Shown here piece by piece: positions 1 to 5,297 of a DNA stretch of 6,871 nucleotides. Positions within the stretch are counted from its first letter, which is position 1. Every line of letters begins with the position of its first letter. The stretch lies in assembly GCA_001803645.1 (NCBI GenBank), contig MHDW01000062.1, forward strand, positions 1 to 6,871, given 5' to 3'. The stretch comes from Nitrospirae bacterium GWC2_42_7. GTDB taxonomy: Bacteria > Nitrospirota > Thermodesulfovibrionia > Thermodesulfovibrionales > UBA6898. Below the pieces are notes generated by a model. The model saw nothing but the letters and a program-made list of their open reading frames with translations. It was not told the DNA's origin and did not search any database. A program made the position numbers and the translations under genes.

Positions 1-69
1 AAGTACGGTAATCGTACTGTCTGGAGCAGATTCATTGATTATAAATACTCCTTGCTCAAATAATAACAT
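1..69. other. Left edge: ambiguous partial reading frames
   Basis: Two readings compete here and neither can be settled. On the plus strand a frame open from base 1 runs 20 codons to a TAA at 61-63 (it ends YKYSLLK). This could be the C-terminus of a gene entering from the left and converging on the phosphate transporter. On the minus strand an ATG at 69-67 opens a 23-codon frame running off the left edge, and another ATG at 35-33 in a different frame lies 12 bases after an AAGGAG. A perfect 6-bp inverted repeat (AGTACG/CGTACT, 5-base loop) sits at 2-18. The stretch is too short to recognise a family, so this entry only records what is open. Confidence 0.25.
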
Positions 70-139
70 GGAATTTACAAGAAGATTCCAGATTCAGACA
101 ACAAAAGAGTTATAAGACAGTTGAGACTTGTTATTTGAG
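55..139. repeat. Nested inverted repeats downstream of the phosphate transporter
   Basis: CTCAAATAA at 55-63 and TTATTTGAG at 131-139 are perfect 9-bp inverted copies, 67 bases apart. Inside them TGGAAT (69-74) and ATTCCA (85-90) form a second, 6-bp hairpin with a 10-base loop. The outer arm begins a few bases after the transporter's stop codon. It could be the end-of-transcript structure for the DUF47-PiT operon, but the stems are AT-rich and no clean T-run follows, so it is not a textbook Rho-independent terminator. Confidence 0.4.
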
Positions 140-142
140 AGA

Positions 143-1126
143 TTAAAAGATCAACAAAGCCCCTTTACACATTGCCCATCCAAACAGAGCGCAGGCCGGA
201 AGCGTAAATACCCAGGCAAGGACTATCTTGCCTGCCACCCCCCACCTGACAGCTGATAATCGACGTGTTGCACCGACACCCATTATGGAAGCTGCAATTA
301 CATGTGTAGTGCTGACAGGAAGGCCCAATTGACTTGCCCCAAGTATGATCACAGTAGCCGACGTTTCTGCAGCGAACCCATGAACAGGTTCGAGCTTGAG
401 CATGCTCACACCCATAGTCTTTATAACCTTCCAGCCTCCGAATGCCGTACCGAACCCCATAGCGAGGGCACATATCAGAACCACCCAAAATGGCACTTCA
501 ACAGAATTAAGATATCCGCCGCTTACGAGTGCCAGGGTAATGATTCCCATAACCTTCTGAGCATCGTTTGATCCGTGGCTTAAAGCCATGAACGCCGATG
601 AGAATATCTGGAGTTTGCCGAAATGCCGGTTTATTGCACCGGAAGGAAAGGTCCCAAAAAACTTCAGTATAAACTTCATCAAACCAAAACCAAAAAGAAT
701 GCCGATGATTGGAGAAGTAATGAGGGCTGTAAAGATCTTGGTTATTCCGGAAATATTGAGTATGTCTGTTCCACCATAAGCGACCGAAGCGCCGATAAGC
801 CCTCCGATAAGGGCATGGGAAGCACTTACAGGCAGACCGAGCAGCGTCATGCAACCATTCCATGCAAAGCCTGAAAAAAGGGCGGCAGCAACAACAATCT
901 CTGTAATAGCCTTTGGGTCGACAACACCGCTCCCTATAGTTTTTGCAACAGCAGTGGTAAGAAATGCACCCAATACATTCATGCTGGCTGCGAGAATAAC
1001 CGCTTTGGTAGGAGTCAGGACCCTTGTTGAAACAACGGTTGCGATCGCATTTGCAGAATCATTCCATCCGTTGCTGATATCAAAGAGTATGGCGAGGACA
1101 ACAACAAAAATAACTATTTCATGCAT
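143..1126 (-). CDS. pit: PiT-family inorganic phosphate permease
   Basis: This is an inner-membrane transporter of the PiT (PF01384-type) family, which imports phosphate, usually as a metal-phosphate complex or with a coupling ion. The 327-residue protein is almost wholly hydrophobic and shows the two inverted half-repeats typical of the family. The first half has the signature G20-W-N-D-S-A-N-A27, the second has H184-G-S-N-D188. Each half also has a matching 'VSxSHA/VSTTHV' segment (about 100-105 and 271-276). The length fits bacterial PiT proteins of the short type, which lack a large cytoplasmic loop. The ATG start lies inside the end of the upstream DUF47 gene (8-bp overlap, ATGCATGA) with no strong ribosome site of its own, so translation is probably coupled. 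DUF47 next to PiT is a common pairing in bacteria and archaea. The family call is secure. Substrate and ion specificity are inferred from the family. Confidence 0.95.
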   Translation of the reverse strand: MHEIVIFVVVLAILFDISNGWNDSANAIATVVSTRVLTPTKAVILAASMNVLGAFLTTAVAKTIGSGVVDPKAITEIVVAAALFSGFAWNGCMTLLGLPVSASHALIGGLIGASVAYGGTDILNISGITKIFTALITSPIIGILFGFGLMKFILKFFGTFPSGAINRHFGKLQIFSSAFMALSHGSNDAQKVMGIITLALVSGGYLNSVEVPFWVVLICALAMGFGTAFGGWKVIKTMGVSMLKLEPVHGFAAETSATVIILGASQLGLPVSTTHVIAASIMGVGATRRLSAVRWGVAGKIVLAWVFTLPACALFGWAMCKGALLIF

Positions 1127-1736
1127 GCTTTAAGACTATGCCCTCGATGATGTTAGCAACATCTTCACATTTGTCGGAGCAATTTTCGAGGTGCTCATAT
1201 ATCTCTTTCCATTTGATGATGAGGATCGGGTCTTTCTCCTCATCGAAGAGCTTTGCAAGGGCGTCCCTGAACTCCCTGTCCACCCTGTTCTCAAGCCTGT
1301 TTATCTCAATGCAGTAATCCTGGACATGGGAGTAGTTCTTCTCCTTGAGCTTATGTATCGCCTTATGCATTACCTCGCTGGTCTTAAGAAGGTCCTTGGC
1401 TATCTTAACAGCCTCGGGAGTGGACTCTTTGACCTTAAATATCACAAGTCTGTCTACTGCCCCCCAGATCAGGTCAAGCACATCATCCATACGTGATGCA
1501 AGCGCATAGATATCCTCCCTGTCTATCGGGGTCAGGAAAGTCTTATGCAGCGCCTTCATTATCTCATGGGTCAAGATATCGCCTTCCTGCTCCACCTCAT
1601 AGATTTCTTTAGCCCTTTCTTCTAGGTTGTCAAAGTTTTCCATGAGAGCAACAAGAAGGGTTGCCGCCTTAGTGATGTTCAAAGCAGCCCTGTCGAAAAT
1701 ATCAAAAAAATCCATTTCTTTCGGAAAAAGTTTCAT
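1119..1736 (-). CDS. DUF47 family PhoU-like protein, regulator/partner of PiT
   Basis: This is a 205-residue, all-helical, charge-rich protein of the DUF47 (PhoU_div) family. These are cytoplasmic PhoU-like helical bundles encoded beside PiT transporters and thought to regulate or stabilise phosphate uptake. Visible hallmarks are an acidic cluster near residues 43-50 (EVEQEGD), the LTPIDREDIYALASRMDDVLDLI block that is the family's best-conserved stretch, and a C-terminal KWKEIYEHLENCSDKCEDVANIIEGIVLKHA helix. Acidic E/D repeats of this kind bind metal clusters in PhoU proteins. I chose the ATG at 1736 because a GGTGA ribosome site (1744-1748) lies 7 bases upstream and because DUF47 proteins usually start close to this point. 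An in-frame TTG at 1772 would add 12 residues and leave no room for the promoter. The last codon and stop overlap the PiT start. Confidence 0.92.
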   Translation of the reverse strand: MKLFPKEMDFFDIFDRAALNITKAATLLVALMENFDNLEERAKEIYEVEQEGDILTHEIMKALHKTFLTPIDREDIYALASRMDDVLDLIWGAVDRLVIFKVKESTPEAVKIAKDLLKTSEVMHKAIHKLKEKNYSHVQDYCIEINRLENRVDREFRDALAKLFDEEKDPILIIKWKEIYEHLENCSDKCEDVANIIEGIVLKHA

Positions 1737-1755
1737 AAGAAATTCACCCATGAAT

Positions 1756-1785
1756 AGAATAAAGGAAGTCAAAGCAGGTTGTCAA
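1756..1785 (-). promoter_or_regulatory. Promoter of the DUF47-PiT operon with a direct repeat
   Basis: Read on the minus strand, a perfect -35 TTGACA (1785-1780) and a -10 TATTCT (1761-1756, 4 of 6 matches) are 18 bases apart. This places the transcript start about 13 bases before the DUF47 ATG, just ahead of its GGTGA ribosome site. Overlapping the -35 is a direct repeat of GGnnGTCAAA on the plus strand at 1764-1773 and 1777-1786, period 13, which could be an operator. It does not have the 11-base period of a PhoB box. Prediction by eye only. Confidence 0.5.
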
Positions 1786-1795
1786 ATATAACGCA

Positions 1796-2563
1796 CTAAT
1801 ATGTAATTTTTTCGAGGAAAAGGCCTTTTGCAGAAGCTGTGGGCCCAGCAAGTTTTCTATCATAAGCCGCAAGTATATCTTTCATCTTTTCCGGGGGAAT
1901 TTTTCCCTTTCCGATCTCTACCAGCGTACCAACAATATTTCTGACCATATATCTTAAAAAAGCATCCCCTTCAATTTTTATTTTTATAAAATCTCCTTTC
2001 ATGTCCACTGTCATGAAACTGATTTTTTTCAGTTCTTTGATATCAAGCGAAATAATTTTTCTTACAGTAGTTTTTGCCCCGCATCCAGAACCCCTGAACG
2101 ATCTAAAGTCATGTTGCCCGGACAAAAAAGAAGCTGCCTCTCTCATACCATATATATCAAGTTCCATATTAACATTCCATACATATCGGGAAAAAAAGGC
2201 TGATTGTCTTGACTTGGCAGCAATTATGTAAAAATATTTTTTTTTGACTGCATCGTATCGCGGATGAAAATATTTTTCTGTATCTTCAGCGCTAAGGATC
2301 CTTATATCAGGAGGGAGTTTTGCATTCATAGCCCTTGAAATAGTATCAGCTTGCAGTTTTGATTGTGTTGAAAAAACAGCGACCTGTTCGATGGCATGCA
2401 CCCCTGCGTCAGTCCGGCTTGCGCCGGTAAGTTTTACATTTTCGTCCGTAATGCTCAAGATGGTCTTTTTAAGAATGTCCTGTATCGTCCTGCCGGATCT
2501 CTGGGTCTGCCATCCCTGATAATTTGTGCCGTCATATTCTATTAAGAGTTTTATATATCTCAC
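1796..2563 (-). CDS. truA: tRNA pseudouridine(38-40) synthase TruA
   Basis: TruA converts uridines 38, 39 and 40 in the anticodon stem-loop of many tRNAs to pseudouridine, a housekeeping cytoplasmic reaction. The 255-residue protein has the normal length and the expected blocks in order: N-terminal MRYIKLLIEYDGTNYQGWQ, the catalytic GASRTDAGVHA with the nucleophilic aspartate D52, the KKKYFYII strand with its conserved tyrosine (near 109), HDFRSF (151-156), the FLRYMVRNIVGTLVEIGKG block (about 202-220) and the C-terminal AGPTASAKGLFLEKITY. The start is GTG. It is fixed by the family's N-terminal motif starting within the first residues, and there is no recognisable Shine-Dalgarno sequence ahead of it. 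It stands alone as a transcription unit between a hairpin element upstream and the DUF47-PiT promoter 10 bases beyond its stop. Confidence 0.97.
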   Translation of the reverse strand: MRYIKLLIEYDGTNYQGWQTQRSGRTIQDILKKTILSITDENVKLTGASRTDAGVHAIEQVAVFSTQSKLQADTISRAMNAKLPPDIRILSAEDTEKYFHPRYDAVKKKYFYIIAAKSRQSAFFSRYVWNVNMELDIYGMREAASFLSGQHDFRSFRGSGCGAKTTVRKIISLDIKELKKISFMTVDMKGDFIKIKIEGDAFLRYMVRNIVGTLVEIGKGKIPPEKMKDILAAYDRKLAGPTASAKGLFLEKITY

Positions 2564-2569
2564 AAAAGA

Positions 2570-2598
2570 ATATTAAACCATTTTTATTATTAACTCAA
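2570..2598 (-). promoter_or_regulatory. Putative truA promoter giving a leaderless transcript
   Basis: On the minus strand TTGAGT (2598-2593) and TAATAT (2575-2570) are separated by 17 bases, each matching consensus at 4 of 6 positions. The usual distance from -10 to the transcript start would put the first base on or next to the G of the truA GTG codon at 2563. No ribosome binding site is visible in the few bases available. The -35 overlaps the T-run that ends the upstream hairpin. Confidence 0.4.
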
Positions 2599-2688
2599 AA
2601 AAGCACCCACCCCTGCACCCTTCCTAAGAGGAGACTACCGTGGAGATGTTGACCTGGTTAAATCCCTTGGAAGGATGCAGGGGTGGGT
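2597..2688 (-). terminator. GC-rich inverted repeat with T-run, downstream of the HD-GYP gene
   Basis: Arms at 2605-2624 and 2669-2688 are 20-base inverted copies with one mismatch (the plus-strand left arm begins ACCCACCCCTGCACCC). The loop is 44 bases. On the minus strand the second arm is followed by GC and six Ts (2602-2597), so the structure can end transcription of the HD-GYP gene and insulate truA. The long loop and near-perfect long arms are unusual for a simple terminator and look more like a remnant of a dispersed palindromic intergenic repeat that also serves as a terminator. Confidence 0.6.
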
Positions 2689-2730
2689 TTGTTGTATAGA
2701 TAACGAACGATCAGAATTTATAAACAGGTA

Positions 2731-4050
2731 TTATTTAACATGCTCCGGGGCTATATTTTCAAGGAATATCTCTGTCAGTTCAGGATCGAATTGTGAGCCT
2801 GAATGGCGCTGCAGTTCCTCTTTTGCTTCATTAAAACTTACAGGGACCCTATATGTGTTTTCACCTACCATTGAATCAAAGGCCTCTGCAATTGCTACTA
2901 TCCTTGCCTCAAGAGGGATATCTTCTCCCTTTAGCTGCGAAGGATATCCATAGCCGTCATAGCGTTCATGGTGATGAAGAACAACCGGAGCTATATCCGC
3001 ATAAAAATTGATCTGCTTAATCATTTCATAACCGATCACAGGATGTTTTTGAAATTCTTCCTTTCTGAATATCTCATCTGCCTTTAGCTTAAGAAAACCA
3101 ACATCATGGAGCAGACAGGCAAAATAAAGCCTCTTTTGTTCCTCCTCTGTCATATTCAAGCCTTTCGCAATCATATTGCTGTACTTGGCAACCCTTCTGG
3201 CATGGCCTTTTTTCTCAGGCACCTGAAAGTCTATTGCTTCAAGAAGTATCTCTGTAAGATGTATTTCATAATTTCTCTGGTCTTCAACAAACTTTGCTGA
3301 GATGATTGAAATAGCCGCCTGTTCAGCAAGATAAACTATGATCTCTTCATCTCTGTCCCTGTAAGGATGTCCGTCTTTTTTATTCAATAGTTCCAATACG
3401 CCCATTACTCCGCGTTTTGTTTTCAATGGCACACAGAGCAGTGAGTATGTTTTAAAGCCTGTTCTTTCGTCTATTTCAGGATTAAACCGCTTGTTTTTGT
3501 AAGCATCATGAATTCGGATCGGTTCTCCTGTTTCATAAACCAAGCCTGTGATGCCTTTTCCTTTTTCCACCGAGGTACCAATCAGATCAGAGGCCTTTTC
3601 TCCGCTTACTACCTTAAAGGTAAGTTTGTCCTCATTGTCTTTATCCGCCAGCAAAATCGACCCTGCTTCTGATCGTGTAATAGACAAGGCATAGTCCATT
3701 ATCTTGTTTAAAAGGACATCGCTGTGGACTTCATTTCTAAGATCGCTTGTTATTTCAAGAATGCGTTCAAGCCTGCCGCTATAGTCTTTAATTATGCGAA
3801 CTGTTTTCCGGGAGATCTTGATAGCAATATATAGCCCGAGCAGAGAAAGGAAAAACACGATTACTACCGTAATAGTAATTGATATTTCAGGCAGATACTC
3901 AGTGAAGGATAGAACATCTTTAAACTGATAACCTGCCACTAAAATAAGAAGGGTTGTAATGATAAAGCCTACTATTGAATTCAGTAGCCGTGTTTTTTGC
4001 TTGATCTCGGCCACTACCGAGACCCTGTTTGTTCGGCTCTTTGTATCCAT
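2731..4050 (-). CDS. Membrane-anchored GAF/HD-GYP domain protein (c-di-GMP phosphodiesterase-like)
   Basis: The 439-residue protein has two transmembrane segments at the N-terminus (about 24-43 and 55-79), a linker helix, a GAF sensory domain (about 105-255) and an HD-GYP domain (about 265-436) in the cytoplasm. HD-GYP proteins hydrolyse the second messenger c-di-GMP using two or three bound metal ions. Visible ligand positions are E279 and H283 (EKKGH), H315-D316 (the HD pair), H336, H359-H361 and the signature HHERYDGYGYP (360-370). Two positions are unusual. The lysine of the usual HDxGK is F319, and the aspartate of the usual ADxxD is E389 (AEAFD). The segment after HD is also shorter than in typical members. 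The enzyme may therefore be altered in activity, or may act as a sensor. The start ATG has no clear Shine-Dalgarno. A terminator-like hairpin follows the stop. Architecture is secure, activity is inferred. Confidence 0.9.
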   Translation of the reverse strand: MDTKSRTNRVSVVAEIKQKTRLLNSIVGFIITTLLILVAGYQFKDVLSFTEYLPEISITITVVIVFFLSLLGLYIAIKISRKTVRIIKDYSGRLERILEITSDLRNEVHSDVLLNKIMDYALSITRSEAGSILLADKDNEDKLTFKVVSGEKASDLIGTSVEKGKGITGLVYETGEPIRIHDAYKNKRFNPEIDERTGFKTYSLLCVPLKTKRGVMGVLELLNKKDGHPYRDRDEEIIVYLAEQAAISIISAKFVEDQRNYEIHLTEILLEAIDFQVPEKKGHARRVAKYSNMIAKGLNMTEEEQKRLYFACLLHDVGFLKLKADEIFRKEEFQKHPVIGYEMIKQINFYADIAPVVLHHHERYDGYGYPSQLKGEDIPLEARIVAIAEAFDSMVGENTYRVPVSFNEAKEELQRHSGSQFDPELTEIFLENIAPEHVK

Positions 4051-4062
4051 ACTACTTAATAC

Positions 4063-4091
4063 AATTTACTTTAGAAGCCGTAAGATGTCAA
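4063..4091 (-). promoter_or_regulatory. Promoter of the HD-GYP gene
   Basis: On the minus strand a perfect TTGACA (4091-4086) is followed after 17 bases by TAAATT (4068-4063, 4 of 6 matches). The transcript would start about six bases before the ATG at 4050, leaving almost no leader and no room for a standard ribosome site. Prediction by eye. Confidence 0.5.
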
Positions 4092-4140
4092 TGAAAAACT
4101 CAAAAAAAGGTGCTGAAGCCGGGTTGTCTTTATCAAAACC

Positions 4141-4210
4141 AAACCTCTATAACCGAAGGTTTCTAAACTTTACACTTGACATGAAGATACTAAAATGTTT
4201 TTATTATACT
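4141..4210 (+). promoter_or_regulatory. Putative promoter region of the lipoprotein gene
   Basis: A perfect TTGACA at 4176-4181 lies upstream of -10-like TATTAT (4202-4207) and TATACT (4205-4210), but the spacings of 20 and 23 bases are longer than ideal, so the exact promoter is uncertain. Just upstream, AAACCT (4141-4146) and AGGTTT (4157-4162) form a perfect 6-bp inverted repeat with 10 bases between the arms, a size suited to a dimeric regulator. The ribosome site before the ATG is weak (AAGAG/TGAG around 4211-4219). The region is shared back to back with the HD-GYP promoter. Confidence 0.35.
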
Positions 4211-4221
4211 AAGAGTGAGAT

Positions 4222-4779
4222 ATGAGAAACCGGATTAAGAAAATAATGGCTGTTCTGATGTTAGTTGTTATTTCAACAGCATGCAACGTTATATTAGGAC
4301 CGCCAGGCTCAGGATCTGATTATCCTGCTGTGCCTCCGGTTTCATCATTGCCTTCAGATCAACTGATAGAAGGCCAGCCCAATCTAAATCTTATCAGTAT
4401 CAGGGGAGGATATTACGTCTGGAAGGTTAACAACGCATGGCATGTACGGGTAGCAAAACTGGAGGGACCGCCAACGTCATTTTCGAACAGGCCTTTTTTT
4501 TCAGGAACGATATTGGTTGACAATGGAGTTATCCGGAATGTTGACCGCACAAATATATCTCCGGTAAGTAAAGTGCAATATACCATGAAAGATATCAACT
4601 ATAAAATTGAACCCCGCAATAATATAGAGGGATTTGATTTCACAATAAATCCTCTTGGTGACAGATACTGCATTACATTAGACCTGCGTGTTAACGGAGG
4701 ACTCACACCAAAGCTTGTGCATGTCGGCCGTTCCATGTATATTGTTGATACTTTACCTATCACAATGTGCGTACAATAA
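4222..4779 (+). CDS. Predicted lipoprotein of unknown function
   Basis: The 185-residue protein begins with a lipoprotein signal peptide: basic MRNRIKK, hydrophobic core 8-17, then STAC with the probable lipidated cysteine at C21. The -3 serine makes the lipobox relaxed. Asparagine rather than aspartate at +2 suggests export to the outer membrane, if the E. coli sorting rule applies. A proline/serine-rich linker (about 26-48) leads to a compact, beta-rich domain (about 58-180) with YYVWKVNNAWHVRV, a FFSGTI strand, IEGFDF and CITLDLRVNGG. Two further cysteines, C150 and C183, could form a disulfide in the periplasm. The aromatic-Trp-His pattern and 'GFDF...C..LDL..NG' spacing remind me of a small uncharacterised family in which such domains occur, but I cannot name it with confidence and assign no function. 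It is the only convincing plus-strand gene here, divergent from the HD-GYP gene, and has a hairpin terminator downstream. Confidence 0.8.
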   Translation: MRNRIKKIMAVLMLVVISTACNVILGPPGSGSDYPAVPPVSSLPSDQLIEGQPNLNLISIRGGYYVWKVNNAWHVRVAKLEGPPTSFSNRPFFSGTILVDNGVIRNVDRTNISPVSKVQYTMKDINYKIEPRNNIEGFDFTINPLGDRYCITLDLRVNGGLTPKLVHVGRSMYIVDTLPITMCVQ

Positions 4780-4817
4780 ATCAGACTTCAGGGTCATTTT
4801 AAGAGTAACGCCCCCAA

Positions 4818-4848
4818 CCCCTCTTAACCTAAGAGGGGGATATTTTTT
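4818..4848 (+). terminator. Rho-independent terminator-like hairpin after the lipoprotein gene
   Basis: CCCCTCTTA (4818-4826) and TAAGAGGGG (4830-4838) form a perfect 9-bp stem with a 3-base loop, followed by GATA and six Ts (4843-4848), 39 bases after the lipoprotein stop. The same palindrome is the left end of the inverted-repeat arrangement described below, so the terminator was probably supplied by a repeat element. Confidence 0.65.
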
Positions 4849-4867
4849 CCGCCATTCTGGCTAAAAC

Positions 4868-4936
4868 TCATTCTGTAATATTGAGCATCTCATGTCTCAG
4901 TTGTTTCTTCAACGGATCATTCAATATAAATTTCAT
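4868..4936 (-). other. 22-codon micro-ORF inside the palindrome-flanked element
   Basis: ATG at 4936 opens MKFILNDPLKKQLRHEMLNI followed by TE and a TGA at 4870-4868. A GAGGGA lies 13 bases upstream, rather far for a ribosome site. After the TGA the same frame continues for 12 further codons (VLARMAEKISPS) to a TAG within the palindrome. The composition looks protein-like (amphipathic, charged), so it may be a remnant of a longer gene interrupted by one stop, or a short peptide carried by the repeat element. I do not recognise a family and it may be chance. Confidence 0.25.
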
Positions 4937-5058
4937 GCTGTTCTATTGTCCCTCACATATCCCCCTCTTAGATTAATGCCTTCAGTCTCCGCTTCTTCCC
5001 CCTCTTAGGTTAAGAGGGGGTGAGGGGGCGTTACTTTATTAATCTTATTCACCCTCAA

Positions 5059-5256
5059 TTACCTTCCTCTTCTTTCATGAGGAGGCTTATGTGCTTTGTT
5101 TTCGATGTCCCAGCCAAGGGCCTCAAAAAGTGGGTTCAGAAAATCTATTCTGACTTGAGCTTCTGGATAGCCTTTTGAAAGATAGTGGGTCTTGTCCTTT
5201 TCAACCTTGGTGAGTAAGTTTTGCAGTTTTCCCCGAAATGATCCTATATCAGCCAT
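5059..5256 (-). pseudogene. Truncated N-terminus of a restriction endonuclease (HsdR/type IIG-like)
   Basis: The 65-residue product contains the block DKTHYLSKGYPEAQVRIDFLNPLFEALGWDIENK in a form highly typical of the extreme N-terminus of type I restriction R subunits and related type IIG/Eco57I-like enzymes, where it precedes the PD-(D/E)XK nuclease core. Full proteins are many hundreds of residues long. Here the frame ends with KPPHERRGR and a stop soon after the conserved GWD, before any catalytic residue, helicase or methylase part. I therefore read it as a decayed stub, not a working enzyme. ATG at 5256 is preferred to TTG at 5262. An alternative frame just downstream (KKRKVIEGE, stop at 5047-5045) could be a leftover C-terminus joined by deletion, which is speculative. 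The stub ends 24 bases from the repeat element. No partner methylase or specificity gene is in the window. Confidence 0.7.
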
Positions 5257-5262
5257 CGGCAA

Positions 5263-5271
5263 ATTATATCA
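5263..5271 (-). promoter_or_regulatory. Extended -10 promoter before the restriction stub
   Basis: On the minus strand TGATATAAT (5271-5263) is a perfect extended -10 (TGnTATAAT), with no good -35 at the normal distance, as allowed for this promoter class. The predicted start falls on or next to the ATG at 5256, so the transcript would be leaderless. It lies in the 41 bases between the purL stop and the stub's start codon. Confidence 0.45.
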
Positions 5272-5297
5272 CATAGGATATTAACAATACTGAGCTT

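Larger units (their letters stand above)
4804..5035. repeat. MITE-like element with palindromic inverted ends
   Basis: The left end (4804-4839) and the right end (4998-5035) are inverted copies of the same sequence: both start AGTAACGCCCCC from the outside, differ only by AACCCC versus TCACCCCC, and finish with a C/TCTTA-ACC-TAAGA/G palindrome. Each end is itself a hairpin (9- and 10-bp stems with 3-base loops). A third half-copy in the interior (4957-4971) is a perfect 15-base inverted match to 4829-4843. The interior has no transposase, so if this is mobile it depends on enzymes elsewhere. No clear target-site duplication is visible outside the ends. The layout resembles MITE or REP-type elements, and that identity is an inference. 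It fills nearly the whole 4780-5058 gap between genes. Confidence 0.6.

Noticed and set aside
849..1133. Open frame of 94 codons on the plus strand
   Set aside because: It is the antisense shadow of the PiT coding sequence, with no family resemblance and no ribosome site. The other frames overlapping PiT, DUF47, truA, HD-GYP and purL were dropped for the same reason.
1737..1772. TTG start adding 12 residues to the DUF47 protein
   Set aside because: The extension (MTSFILFMGEFL) is not typical of the family, overlaps the best promoter, and the ATG at 1736 has its own GGTGA.
1764..1786. PhoB-type Pho box before the phosphate operon
   Set aside because: The direct repeats have a 13-base period and lack the CTGTCAT core, so I list only an unassigned direct repeat.
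2564..2730. tRNA or riboswitch in the gap before truA
   Set aside because: Beyond the inverted repeat there is no cloverleaf, no T-loop motif and no recognised aptamer core; I saw no RNA gene anywhere in the window.
4804..5035. Complete insertion sequence
   Set aside because: At 232 bases there is no room for a transposase and no target duplication is apparent, so only a MITE-like or REP-like arrangement is supported.
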